Positions 24,841-33,171 of a stretch of 64,000 nt of DNA are shown here, piece after piece. Position numbers and translations under genes: made by a program. The stretch spans positions 248,001 through 312,000 of the forward strand of contig JAEWTL010000038.1 in assembly GCA_023459495.1 (NCBI GenBank). Reading direction: 5' to 3'. The notes under the pieces are model-generated. The model was not told where the DNA came from and made no database searches. It saw only the letters and a list, made by a program, of their open reading frames with translations. Origin of the DNA: Bacillota bacterium. Lineage in GTDB: Bacteria; Bacillota; Clostridia; Christensenellales; SZUA-584. Every line of letters starts with the position of its first letter. Positions within the stretch are counted from its first letter, which is position 1.

Positions 24841-26322
24841 TCAGTTGATCGCCATGTTCATCACGGTTTCGGGCGTTGCTTCTTCGCGGCACAGCTCACC
24901 CTTCTTCATGCCTTCATTAAGCACGATCACGCGGTCGCTCATCCCCAAAACCTCCGGCAGTTCGGACGAGATCATGATGATCGATTTCCCCTGTTCCACC
25001 AGCCTGTTCATCAGCAGGTAGATCTCGTACTTCGCGCCTACGTCGATACCCCTTGTCGGCTCATCGAGGATCAGCACGTCCACGTCCGAGAACAGCCATT
25101 TGGCGAACACCACCTTCTGCTGGTTACCGCCCGAAAGGTTGACTGCGAGCTGCTTGATCGAGGGCGTCTTGACGTTGAGCTCTTTGGAATACTGCGCGGC
25201 CAGCTTCTTTTCCTTAGCTGCGGAAAGGAACGGCCCGGTCTTGATCTTGGGCAAGTTGGTCACCGTAATGTTGCGCATGATGTCGTAGGACAGTACGAGC
25301 CCGGTTTCCTTGCGGTCCTCGGTCAAAAGTCCGATGCCGCATTTTTTCCCGGCGTTAGTGGAGTGGATCACCACCTTCTTGCCGTTCACCGTAATCACCC
25401 CTCCGTCATACTTCTCCGCACCGAATATCGCCTCCGCAAGCTCCGTACGGCCGGAGCCGACCAGCCCCGCGATGCCTAATATCTCGCCCTTGCGCAGTTC
25501 AAAAGAAATGTCACGGATAATGCCGCTGCGCGTGACCCTGTCCACGCTGAGCACCACTTCGCCAGCTGTGATGCTGCACTTGGGATATTCCATGTCGACG
25601 CTGCGGCCTACCATGCGCTCAATGATCTGTGCGCGCGTATATTCCGCCACGGGCCGGGTATCGATCACCTCACCGTCACGCATCACCGTCGCGGTGTCGC
25701 AGATGGCAAATATCTCATCAAGCTTATGCGAAATGTAGATGATCGTTATGCCGTTTTCTTTCAGTTGTTTAATAATCTTGAAAAGCTTTTCGATCTCGAC
25801 CGAGGTCAGTGACGACGTCGGTTCATCCATCACGATGATCTTGGCGTCGAAAGTAAGCACCTTGGCGATCTCTACGAGTTGCTTTTGCGCTGCACTCAGG
25901 TTTTCCACTTTTTCGGTCACTTTGAAGTTGAAATCAAGGCTGTCCACAAGCGTCTGCGCATCGCGGTTAATCTGTTTCCAGTCCACATGTCCGCGCTTTC
26001 TGCGAAGCCTGTTCATGTATATATTTTCAGCTGCGCTCAGGCTGTTCACCAAATTGAATTCCTGAAATATCAGCCCAAGACCGTGCTTTCTCGCATCTGT
26101 GGTGTTTTTCAGCGTGATTTTTTCCCCATTCAATATGATCTCTCCGCTGTTGGCGGTATACACGCCGTTTAATACCTTCATGAGCGTCGATTTTCCCGCG
26201 CCGTTCTCGCCGATGAGCGCATGTACCTCGCAGCGCTTTACCGCGATATCCACATTTTTCAACGCAATGACACCCGGGAAGGTCTTCGTTATCCCCTTCA
26301 TCTCAAGGATATAATCTTCCAT
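24841..26322 (-). CDS. Rbs/Mgl-type double ABC ATPase
   Basis: 493 residues with two ABC domains. Domain 1 has Walker A GENGAGKSTLMKVL, a signature region LSAAQKQLVEIAKVL and Walker B IIVMDEPTSSL. Domain 2 has the degenerate GLVGSGRTELAEAIFG as Walker A, LSGGNQQKVVFAKWL and LILDEPTRGIDVGAK. This is the carbohydrate-uptake-2 (CUT2) ATPase form. AAGGAAGG precedes ATG at 26322. It energises import of the operon's unknown substrate. Confidence 0.95.
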   Translation of the reverse strand: MEDYILEMKGITKTFPGVIALKNVDIAVKRCEVHALIGENGAGKSTLMKVLNGVYTANSGEIILNGEKITLKNTTDARKHGLGLIFQEFNLVNSLSAAENIYMNRLRRKRGHVDWKQINRDAQTLVDSLDFNFKVTEKVENLSAAQKQLVEIAKVLTFDAKIIVMDEPTSSLTSVEIEKLFKIIKQLKENGITIIYISHKLDEIFAICDTATVMRDGEVIDTRPVAEYTRAQIIERMVGRSVDMEYPKCSITAGEVVLSVDRVTRSGIIRDISFELRKGEILGIAGLVGSGRTELAEAIFGAEKYDGGVITVNGKKVVIHSTNAGKKCGIGLLTEDRKETGLVLSYDIMRNITVTNLPKIKTGPFLSAAKEKKLAAQYSKELNVKTPSIKQLAVNLSGGNQQKVVFAKWLFSDVDVLILDEPTRGIDVGAKYEIYLLMNRLVEQGKSIIMISSELPEVLGMSDRVIVLNEGMKKGELCREEATPETVMNMAIN

Positions 26323-26352
26323 GCTATCTCGCCTTCCTTGAAATACCCTTGC

Positions 26353-26379
26353 GGGAGGGAAAGCCTTAGCTCTCCCTCC
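26353..26379 (-). other. Strong intercistronic hairpin after the SBP gene
   Basis: On the minus strand GGAGGGAGAGC pairs with GCTTTCCCTCC (one mismatch) around TAAG. It lies in the 119-base gap between SBP and ATPase genes, with no T-run. It probably protects the SBP mRNA or slows elongation so that more binding protein is made. Confidence 0.65.
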
Positions 26380-26441
26380 ATGCAGGGTTAATGTAAGAAA
26401 TCAAATATTATTGACTGGTTGTCTGGAACGATTCAGCCAGA

Positions 26442-27479
26442 TCAACCAAACCAGTTGAAGTTGTCCGCTGTCTCAGGAGTGGCCACCGGGGTATCAAGCT
26501 TGATCCAGCCGGGAGTCACAGAATCGGGATCAGTGACGATGTTATAGAGTATCTCCACCGCTTTTGCGCCTTCAAGGCCCGGGTCCTGGGTGGACGTCGC
26601 AGAGAGCCAGCCGGACTTCAAAGCGTCGTAGACGACCTTGTTGGAGCCGCACGCAATGATCTTTACGTCGCCGGGCTGATAGCCAGCCGCTTCGAGTGCA
26701 GAGATGATGCCGGTCAGCATACCGCCGTCATGGGATATGATACAGTCAATCTGGCCGTCCTTAGCGGAGAGGCCGTACGCAGTCAGCATGTCGGTCATCT
26801 TGGTCATGGCGAGCTCGGCCTTAAAATCGCAGTCCTGCTGAGCAAGGAACACATACTTGGCGGGATCAAGCAATTCGGAGAACGCCTCATTGATCTTGAC
26901 GGTCTGGTTGTGGCCCGCTGTGCCTTCAATCGCAACCACATTTGCGCCATCCGGGAACATTTCCATCAGCGCGTTGGCCATCGTAACACCGTGGGACTTG
27001 GAATCGGGTCCGAAGAAATACTTCATGCCGACTTCGTCGATCTTTGTACCGTCATACGAGTTGACGCCCATCCACGCAATGCCGCTCTCGTTGAGCGCTT
27101 CGATGACAGGCAGCGCGCCGTCCACATCGGCCGCAAAGTACAGGAAGCCGTCATAACCTTCCGCAATGGCCTGATTTGCATGCTCAAGCGCGGTCTGCTG
27201 ATTGCCGTTCGCATCGAGGATGGTGAGTTCAATGCCGAGTTCCGCAGCTTTGGCCTCCGCCGCCGGGTTATACGCCGCACAGTACGGAGCCGTGTAGTAA
27301 GCGTTCGAAAGCATGAACTTGAGCGGTTTATCAGCCGGGCTGGTATCGGATGACGGGCTCTGGGCGGCTACTGATTGTTCGGATGACGAAGTTGTCCCTG
27401 CCGGTTCATCTTTTGCGCATCCTGCAACGCAAGCAAGTACCATTATTACCGCCATCAGCAATACGATTACTTTTTTCAT
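26442..27479 (-). CDS. CUT2-type substrate-binding lipoprotein
   Basis: 345 residues. The signal VIVLLMAVIMVLACVAGCAK ends in lipobox VAGC. The mature protein is a type I periplasmic-binding fold of the ribose/galactose group: LEHANQAIAEGYDGFLYFAA, ANALMEMFPDGANVVAIEGT, LTAYGLSAKDGQIDCIISHD, and a long C-terminal lobe with AKAVEILYNIV. It captures the substrate outside the cell and hands it to the permeases. Aromatic and acidic residues that would tell the ligand cannot be read without a structure. ATG at 27479 has GGAAGGGAAAG upstream. First gene of the transport/hydrolysis operon. Confidence 0.92.
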   Translation of the reverse strand: MKKVIVLLMAVIMVLACVAGCAKDEPAGTTSSSEQSVAAQSPSSDTSPADKPLKFMLSNAYYTAPYCAAYNPAAEAKAAELGIELTILDANGNQQTALEHANQAIAEGYDGFLYFAADVDGALPVIEALNESGIAWMGVNSYDGTKIDEVGMKYFFGPDSKSHGVTMANALMEMFPDGANVVAIEGTAGHNQTVKINEAFSELLDPAKYVFLAQQDCDFKAELAMTKMTDMLTAYGLSAKDGQIDCIISHDGGMLTGIISALEAAGYQPGDVKIIACGSNKVVYDALKSGWLSATSTQDPGLEGAKAVEILYNIVTDPDSVTPGWIKLDTPVATPETADNFNWFG

Positions 27480-27793
27480 TTCTTTCCCTTCCTTTTGATT
27501 ATTTTTATGCACGTGTGTGCAAAACCTGAATCAAGATATACTGTGTCACTGCGCTATGCTGTACCTTTTCCTAAAGGGTCATATCTTTTTCATTTACTTG
27601 ACCATGATCCTTCATTTTTGCAATCGTTTGCATATATTGCGCTGATTAAAGCATGACCCTTAACTTTCCATCCATTTTCCGCAATACCATCTGAAAAAGT
27701 ACAAAGCAACATTGATTTGTTTTCTCGGAATTTCACCAACACCTGAAAAAATCAGGTATAAAACTGCTCCATTGAGCAAACTGGTTTCTTACG
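27480..27793 (-). other. Long leader of the transport/hydrolysis operon
   Basis: About 310 bases between the promoter and the SBP start, without a gene. It holds a second operator (TGCAATCGTTTGCA, 27619-27632) and a nine-base inverted repeat AAGGGTCAT (27574-27582)/ATGACCCTT (27653-27661) that encloses it. There is also a small hairpin ACCTGA-5-TCAGGT near 27741-27757. No known riboswitch class was recognised. Confidence 0.55.
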
Positions 27794-27799
27794 AAGCCT

Positions 27800-27850
27800 A
27801 TCATAGCTCATTCAAGTTGTGTTGTCAATAATTTTTGCAATCGTTTTCTA
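27800..27850 (-). promoter_or_regulatory. Operon promoter with adjacent LacI/cre-like operator
   Basis: TTGACA (27828-27823), a 17-base spacer and TATGAT (27805-27800). TTGCAATCGTTTTCT (27836-27850) lies just upstream of the -35 and resembles the sites at 27619 and 28928, so it is a likely site for the local LacI protein; it also fits the CcpA cre consensus. Confidence 0.75.
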
Positions 27851-27877
27851 TGATTCGACAAGGAAATAAATCCATGT

Positions 27878-28900
27878 TTACTGCTTGTGTCCGCAGCTCT
27901 GATGAACCTCTAGATACGGCATGAGAAACATTTTCTGATTGGCGGATACTGTGCCATTCTTTCTTTCTTCCAGCCGTTTGATCAGCATTTCTCCTGTGAG
28001 CTCGCCAATCTGCTTCTCCGGCTGTCGTAGCGTAGTGATGCTGGGTACGATCAATCCGGTATCATCATGCATATCAAAACCCACCAGCGCGATATCCTCC
28101 GGGATTCGGTAACCGTATTTACGGATTGTTTTGATCGCGCCAATTGTCATCTTTTCCGACATCACGCACACCGCGGAGAACGGATGCGCTTCATAGTTCT
28201 GTAGCAGTTTTTCCATGCAGGCGATACCCGCATCTTCTTTATAGTTGCCGTAAGCAATCAGGTCCTCATCTGCAGGTATCCCGGCTTCGCGCAGCGCCAT
28301 ACGATATCCTTCCAACCTGCCGGAGCCGGTGGTTTCGGCTACGATACCGACGATAGCAGCGATTTTCTTATGCCCCATCGACAGAAAATGATTGACTGCC
28401 ATCTTGCCTGCCATTACGTTATCGATTAGTACGGCATCATAAGGCACATTGAGAGCCGGCAGGTTATCGATAAATACGACCGGAACTCCATTATTAATGT
28501 AGTTCATCACCGTAGTTCCGCTCATATCGACCGTAGCCAGCACGAGCGCATCCACACGCTGCTGAAAGAGTATATCCAGATACCGTTCTTCTTTTTGCTT
28601 ACTTTCATTTGTGTCGGCCAATAGAATAGAATAGCCCTTTTTGGATACGGCAGAGTCGATTCCGCGGATGATCTGTCCGAAGAATACCTCACACATATCC
28701 GGTACGATGACGCCAATCGTCTTAGTAGCGCTCTTTTTCAGCGATCGAGCCACCTGATTGGGCACATAATTGGTTTTCGCCAGCGCTTCCATTACTTTTT
28801 CGCGCGTTTTGTTGTTCACAACGCTTTTGTTATTGACCACACGGGAAACCGTTGATACGGAAATGTCCAGCTCAGTTGCGATATCCTTCAATGTCTTCAT
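27878..28900 (-). CDS. LacI-family regulator of the transport/hydrolysis operon
   Basis: 340 residues. The N-terminal helix-turn-helix is canonical (LKDIATELDISVSTVSRVVN, then the hinge NYVPNQVARSLKK), followed by a sugar-binding-type sensor domain (TIGVIVPDMCEVFFGQIIRG, IAAIVGIVAETTGSGRLEGY, DIALVGFDMHDDTG). AAAGGAAAA precedes ATG at 28900. The gene lies upstream of and in the same direction as the SBP operon. Near-identical palindromic sites occur in its own promoter and in the operon's, so it should sense the imported compound or a product. Confidence 0.92.
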   Translation of the reverse strand: MKTLKDIATELDISVSTVSRVVNNKSVVNNKTREKVMEALAKTNYVPNQVARSLKKSATKTIGVIVPDMCEVFFGQIIRGIDSAVSKKGYSILLADTNESKQKEERYLDILFQQRVDALVLATVDMSGTTVMNYINNGVPVVFIDNLPALNVPYDAVLIDNVMAGKMAVNHFLSMGHKKIAAIVGIVAETTGSGRLEGYRMALREAGIPADEDLIAYGNYKEDAGIACMEKLLQNYEAHPFSAVCVMSEKMTIGAIKTIRKYGYRIPEDIALVGFDMHDDTGLIVPSITTLRQPEKQIGELTGEMLIKRLEERKNGTVSANQKMFLMPYLEVHQSCGHKQ

Positions 28901-28927
28901 TGCTATTTTCCTTTTACTTAGCTTTAT

Positions 28928-28973
28928 ACAATCGTTTGCAAGAATTATACCATCTACTTTAACCGTCAGTCAA
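28928..28973 (-). promoter_or_regulatory. lacI promoter with operator
   Basis: TTGACT (28973-28968), 18-base spacer, TATAAT (28949-28944). The operator TACAATCGTTTGCA (28928-28941) sits directly downstream of the -10, an arrangement expected for autorepression. Confidence 0.85.
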
Positions 28974-28996
28974 TTTAAAACATTCCATATTACTTT

Positions 28997-29010
28997 GTTG
29001 TCCGGACAAC
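28997..29010. repeat. Perfect 14-base palindrome
   Basis: GTTGTCCGGACAAC is perfectly self-complementary and lies about 25 bases upstream of the lacI -35. It may be a binding site for another regulator; the owner is unknown. Confidence 0.4.
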
Positions 29011-29021
29011 TACGGACATAT

Positions 29022-29053
29022 AAAAAAAGAAGCACAACGAAAGGCTTCTTTTT
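29022..29053 (-). terminator. Terminator after the flavin reductase gene
   Basis: On the minus strand AAGAAGC pairs with GCTTCTT around ten bases and is followed by a seven-base T run. It separates the HAAT/kinase operon from the lacI promoter. Confidence 0.8.
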
Positions 29054-29087
29054 CGCATGGTTAATTTACATTATTGGCAGGCTGGCT

Positions 29088-29579
29088 TTATATAGTATTC
29101 AGCGCCGCATACCCGTACAAAGCATAAAGCTGCTTCTTTTCAGGATCACAATGCGTCTCCACCACCTCAGCGATATACATACAGTGGTCGGCCACCTCCA
29201 CGACATCCGTGAGCGTGCATTCCATCGCAACCCGGTGCGCCTTTACGAGCTTCGCCGAAACGGTCGTGGCGTCCAAAAGCTCGATACCGAATTTCTCTGG
29301 CTTATTCACCGTTCTGCCGCTGCAAGTGCCGCACGCAAACGCGGCTTCCTTTAAGCTCTCATCCACGATATTGAGGCAAAAATCTTTGTTCTCCCGGATA
29401 AGTTCTCCGGTATACCCCTTTTTGCTCAGGCATACTGCGATGGTGGCCGGATTGTTGGAACCATACGTCCACCACGAGAGCGCCATCAGATTGGTGGTAC
29501 CGTCCGACTTTTGTGTGGATACCAACGCAAACGGATTGGGTGAAGTCAGCTTCTGCACTGCTCCGATATTGACCGCCAT
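29088..29579 (-). CDS. Flavin reductase-like (flavoredoxin) protein
   Basis: 163 residues, FMN-binding split-barrel fold of the flavin reductase/flavoredoxin group: PNPFALVSTQKSDGTTNLM, WWTYGSNNPATIAVCLSKKG, TGELIRENKDFCLNIVDES, then ACGTCSGRTVNKPEKFG with a CxxC pair (Cys-Gly-Thr-Cys). It probably binds FMN and moves electrons between NAD(P)H or ferredoxin and a partner. ATG at 29579 has AAGGAG at six bases. An upstream in-frame extension lies in non-coding sequence and is rejected. It follows the kinase by 243 bases, so it may be separately expressed. Confidence 0.85.
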   Translation of the reverse strand: MAVNIGAVQKLTSPNPFALVSTQKSDGTTNLMALSWWTYGSNNPATIAVCLSKKGYTGELIRENKDFCLNIVDESLKEAAFACGTCSGRTVNKPEKFGIELLDATTVSAKLVKAHRVAMECTLTDVVEVADHCMYIAEVVETHCDPEKKQLYALYGYAALNTI

Positions 29580-29667
29580 ATAAAACTCCTTCCCTGACAG
29601 CTCCGACTGAGCCGCCTGATATATCACAGCCCCGTCGGGAAACTCCGGCGAGGCCTTCATTACTTTT

Positions 29668-29700
29668 CCCTGCCAGAGTATTCCGGCAGGGTTTTTGTTT
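29668..29700 (+). terminator. Hairpin with T-run facing the plus strand
   Basis: CCCTGCC (29668-29674) pairs with GGCAGGG (29685-29691) and is followed on the plus strand by TTTTTGTTTT. All genes here run on the minus strand, so it would stop antisense or plus-strand transcripts. It is in the 243-base gap between kinase and flavin reductase. Confidence 0.55.
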
Positions 29701-29822
29701 TCCGGCATATTTTTCCTGCCGGTGCTCCGCAGTCTCCCCCTACTATCGGCGCTTATACGGAAATACACGATTTGTGCATCCCGCCGGAAACCGGGCCGCT
29801 GTAAATCGGCTCCGCGTTTCAC

Positions 29823-31352
29823 TCATTCCTTCGCGTCCAGCTCAAACAACTCCCCGAGCGACCTGAACAGCACCTTGTACTTCTCGTACTGCCTTTTATA
29901 TATCTCGTGCTTGGCCATGTCCGGCTCAAACGTCTTTTTAATCTGCACCATCGAATTCACCGCGCTCTCAATGCTCTCAAACACTCCCGCAGCCGTGCCC
30001 GCGAGTATCGCCGCGCCGAGGCACGCCGTATCCTGCGCCGAGTGCGTAATATAGAGCGTCTTGCCCGTGATGTCTGCCTTGATCTGGTTCCATACGTCAG
30101 ACTTGGAGCCGCCGCCCATCGTGCGGATCTGCTTAACTTCCAGCCCCATGGCTTCAATGGCTTCGAGGTTGCGGCAGATGATGTAGCCCAGACTCTCCAT
30201 GATGCTGCGGATGAAATGCGCGCGCTTATGCTTTAGCGTCGCGCCGTAAAACACCGCCTTGGCGTTCAGGTTGACGTCCGGCGCCATGGAGCCCTGCAAA
30301 TGCGGCAACGTGATCAGTCCGTCGCTGCCGGGCGCAACCGTCGCCGCTTCCTTGTCCATCAGGTAATACGAGTCCAGCCCGGTCGCGTTCTGCATATTCA
30401 CCGCATCAATGCAGAAGCCATCGCGGAACCAGCGCAGGCACATGCCGCCCGTGGTGAACGTGTGCATCATGTACGTATCCGGCGTCGCAAAGTAGTGCAC
30501 CGGCATCAGCCGGTTCTGGTCGTACGTCAGCTTTACGGTCGGCACGCAGATGGCCAGCGCCGCGCCGATGTTCTCTGAGAAGATACCCGGCTTGATATTG
30601 CCCACGCCGATCGCGCCTGCCGCCTGATCGAGACAGCCTGTGCTGATTTTGGCCTTGGGCGATATGCCAAGTACTTCCGCCATATTTGGCAATATTGTCC
30701 CCACCAGCTCGCCCGATTCATGTACCTCGGGCAGCCATGCTTCGTCGATGCCCACGAAATCGAGTATCTCTTTCCAGTACTTCTTCGTGCGGATATCCCA
30801 GTACTCCGTCGAGGTCAGCAGCGAGCCCTCCGCGACGAACTTACCCGTCAGCAGGTAAATGATGTAGTCTTCCAGCAGTACGATATGCCGCACCTTGGCG
30901 TACAGCTCCGGCTCATTCTCCTTCACCCACATCACCTTGGATACGGGCCAACATGCCTCGAAGCTGACCTGTCCGGTCACCTCGTAGCACTTTTCGTTGC
31001 CGAAGTGCTCGCGCAGCTTGTCCGCCTGCACGCCCGCGCGGTTGTCCATCCAGACGATCGCGTTGCGCAGCGGCTGGGCGTCGGCATCCAGGAAGCAGAG
31101 CGTTTCGCCCTGTACCGAGAAGCCCACCACGGTGATGTCCCGGGTATCCACGCTGCCCTGAGCGGAGATGACGCGCATGCACTCCTTAATGGAGTCCATA
31201 TACACTCCGCACGGCGCTTCCACCACGTTGGTTTCGGGCGTCAGCAGCGAATACTCCACCACAGCAACGGCCTTCTGCGCCCCGCTATGGTCGAACACCG
31301 CGGCCTTTAAGGATGTTGTGCCGATGTCGAGACCTAGTATCAGTTCAGACAT
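29823..31352 (-). CDS. FGGY-family carbohydrate/polyol kinase
   Basis: About 509 residues. LILGLDIGTTSLKAAVFDH is the phosphate-binding loop, NAIVWMDNRA a substrate-contact motif, STGCLDQAAGAIGVG holds the probable catalytic Asp, and QIRTMGGGSKSDVWNQIKAD with QDTACLGAAILAG are the C-terminal ATP-binding motifs. It resembles xylulokinase and erythritol/ribulose kinases more than glycerol kinase; substrate unassigned. ATG at 31352 has AAGGGGG upstream. In the same unit as a HAAT importer and a cupin, divergent from GlpA/B-like genes, it may phosphorylate an imported polyol. Confidence 0.88.
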   Translation of the reverse strand: MSELILGLDIGTTSLKAAVFDHSGAQKAVAVVEYSLLTPETNVVEAPCGVYMDSIKECMRVISAQGSVDTRDITVVGFSVQGETLCFLDADAQPLRNAIVWMDNRAGVQADKLREHFGNEKCYEVTGQVSFEACWPVSKVMWVKENEPELYAKVRHIVLLEDYIIYLLTGKFVAEGSLLTSTEYWDIRTKKYWKEILDFVGIDEAWLPEVHESGELVGTILPNMAEVLGISPKAKISTGCLDQAAGAIGVGNIKPGIFSENIGAALAICVPTVKLTYDQNRLMPVHYFATPDTYMMHTFTTGGMCLRWFRDGFCIDAVNMQNATGLDSYYLMDKEAATVAPGSDGLITLPHLQGSMAPDVNLNAKAVFYGATLKHKRAHFIRSIMESLGYIICRNLEAIEAMGLEVKQIRTMGGGSKSDVWNQIKADITGKTLYITHSAQDTACLGAAILAGTAAGVFESIESAVNSMVQIKKTFEPDMAKHEIYKRQYEKYKVLFRSLGELFELDAKE

Positions 31353-31362
31353 GGGTACCCCC

Positions 31363-31698
31363 TTATTGATGCGGCGCGCACGACCACGTGAGGATCGCCT
31401 TTTCCTCGCCGATGTTATAAAGCTTATGATCCTTGCCCTCTGGAACCAGCATGGCATCCCCTGCGGTCAGGCGGTAATACTTATTGTCCTGCGACACGTA
31501 GCACAGCACTTCGCCCTGCACGCAATAAAATACCTCGTGCGCTTCGCTGTGTCCCGGGTCCACCGCACCGACGCCGCCCGGCGGCAGCTCGGACATGCCA
31601 AAGGTTAACTTGTCGGTCTTGTAGTACTCCCTGCAGACCTCCTGATCCTCCATCCAGATCTTCGTGGCGTTTTTGGGCGTTACGATAACATCTGCCAT
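31363..31698 (-). CDS. Small cupin protein
   Basis: 111 residues, a single cupin barrel. Motif 1 is PGGVGAVDPGHSEAHEVFYCVQGE and motif 2 LTAGDAMLVPEGKDHKLYNIG (quoted in parts), with His residues at the metal positions. Such proteins may be sugar or sugar-phosphate isomerases, or small-ligand binders. It lies ten bases before the kinase and 20 bases after the TIM-barrel gene, in the HAAT operon. An isomerase role in the same pathway is plausible but unproven. ATG at 31698. Confidence 0.8.
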   Translation of the reverse strand: MADVIVTPKNATKIWMEDQEVCREYYKTDKLTFGMSELPPGGVGAVDPGHSEAHEVFYCVQGEVLCYVSQDNKYYRLTAGDAMLVPEGKDHKLYNIGEEKAILTWSCAPHQ

Positions 31699-31718
31699 GG
31701 TCTTAACCTTCCTTCGTG

Positions 31719-32390
31719 TTATTTCTGGTTATTCATACATTCGATCACGACTTCGAGATTCCTGCGGAAGCTTTCACCCGAAGCGAACTTTTCCTCGAAC
31801 AGCGCGGAACCCATCGTAAAGGCCCACGGATTGATGCGGTTGACGAATTCGATGCGCGCGGGGCTGTTGATGCTGCCCGCAATTACAACCGGCTTCTTCA
31901 CGCGTTTGCAATATTCCTCCGCCAATCCGGCTCCGTCCTTATGCCGGAACGCGAGCAGGTCGATGCCGTCGACGCCTTTGTCGAGCAGACCTTCCGCATC
32001 CGCGATAATCTCGTCAAATGTGCCTTCCAGCACGCTCGGGCTGCCGTATACCTGCCCGCAGAACGGCATGAACTTGATGTCCTGCGTGCTGAGATAATCG
32101 AAAACCGATTTGTGATATACTGTACCCATGAGGATGTCAAAACCGAATTCCACAGCGGTCTTGGCGCCTACCATGCACTCCTCCTCAGAATACGACACGA
32201 CCTCGAGGAACGTCGTCTTGCCAGCCTTCTTCATGGCGTCGATGAGCTTTCTCATCTCGGCCTTCTCCAGCCCGACATCCTTAAACCCCCAGAAATCGAT
32301 GGGCAGATCCTTGCAGCTTTCGAAGACTTCGAGCGCGCTGCTCACGGTTCTGTCGTTGTGTGTCAGCATGATGATGATTTTTGACTCCAT
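31719..32390 (-). CDS. TIM-barrel protein, unassigned
   Basis: About 223 residues with a (beta/alpha)8 pattern: IIIMLTHNDRTVSSALEVF, LPIDFWGFKDVGL, FLEVVSYSEEECM, GFDILMGTVYHKS, GVDGIDLLAFRHKDG, KPVVIAGSINSPARIEFV and PWAFTMGSALFEEKF. The final two loops resemble the phosphate-binding loops of HisA/KDPG-aldolase/QPRTase-like barrels, so a phosphorylated sugar or polyol is a likely ligand. I do not recognise the family. The ATG at 32390 is chosen (GGGAG eight bases upstream). It lies between livF-like and cupin genes. Confidence 0.7.
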   Translation of the reverse strand: MESKIIIMLTHNDRTVSSALEVFESCKDLPIDFWGFKDVGLEKAEMRKLIDAMKKAGKTTFLEVVSYSEEECMVGAKTAVEFGFDILMGTVYHKSVFDYLSTQDIKFMPFCGQVYGSPSVLEGTFDEIIADAEGLLDKGVDGIDLLAFRHKDGAGLAEEYCKRVKKPVVIAGSINSPARIEFVNRINPWAFTMGSALFEEKFASGESFRRNLEVVIECMNNQK

Positions 32391-32430
32391 TGTCATATCT
32401 CCCTGTTTGAATTTATATATAATGAGTTTG

Positions 32431-33168
32431 TCATCCAAGATACGCTTCTGCGATCTTCTTGTTGGCCTTGATGTGTTCCGACGTACCCTCGTAGGTCATA
32501 TTGCCGGTCTCCAGCACGTAGCAGTAGCTCGCGATCTCCATCGCCATCATGGCGTTCTGCTCCACCAGCATGATCGTCTGCCCGTTCTCCGCAATCTTGC
32601 GGATGATGTTGAATATCTCCGCCACGAGTATGGGCGCAAGGCCCATCGACGGCTCATCCAGCAGCAATATCTCGCCGCCAGTTACCAGCGCACGCCCGAT
32701 CGCGAGCATCTGCTGCTCGCCGCCCGAAAGCGTGCCGCCCGCCTGATTGACGCGTTCTTTCAGGCGCGGGAACAGGCTGAACACGTATTCACGGCGCTCG
32801 TTATAGAGCGCTTTGTTCTTTCTCTCATAAAGGTACGCGGCCACGCGCAGGTTCTCGCCCACGGTCAGCTCCGGGAATATGTGACGGCCCTCCGGCACAT
32901 GCACCACGCCCAGTTCCGTGATCTTGTTGGTGGGCATATTGCCGATGCTTTTGCCGTCCAGCAGTATCTTGCCGCTCTTCACCGGGATGACGCCCGTCAT
33001 GGCGTTCAGCGTCGTGGTCTTGCCCGCGCCGTTCGCGCCCAGCATCGCGACAACCTCGCCCTTGTACACCTCAAACGATATGCCCTTGAGCGCCGCGATC
33101 TTGCCGTATGAAACGTGCAGGTCTTCCACCTTGATAACCGGATTCTCCTTGCGTTCTCTGTTACTCAT
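32431..33168 (-). CDS. HAAT importer ATPase, LivF-like
   Basis: 245 residues. Walker A GANGAGKTTTLNAMTG, signature LSGGEQQMLAIGRALV, Walker B ILLLDEPSMGLAP and VPEGRHIFPELTVGENL are all typical of LivF of the branched-chain amino acid (HAAT) importers. In this operon the neighbouring kinase argues for a non-amino-acid substrate. ATG at 33168 lies a few bases after the LivG-like stop. Confidence 0.93.
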   Translation of the reverse strand: MSNRERKENPVIKVEDLHVSYGKIAALKGISFEVYKGEVVAMLGANGAGKTTTLNAMTGVIPVKSGKILLDGKSIGNMPTNKITELGVVHVPEGRHIFPELTVGENLRVAAYLYERKNKALYNERREYVFSLFPRLKERVNQAGGTLSGGEQQMLAIGRALVTGGEILLLDEPSMGLAPILVAEIFNIIRKIAENGQTIMLVEQNAMMAMEIASYCYVLETGNMTYEGTSEHIKANKKIAEAYLG

Positions 33169-33171
33169 ATG

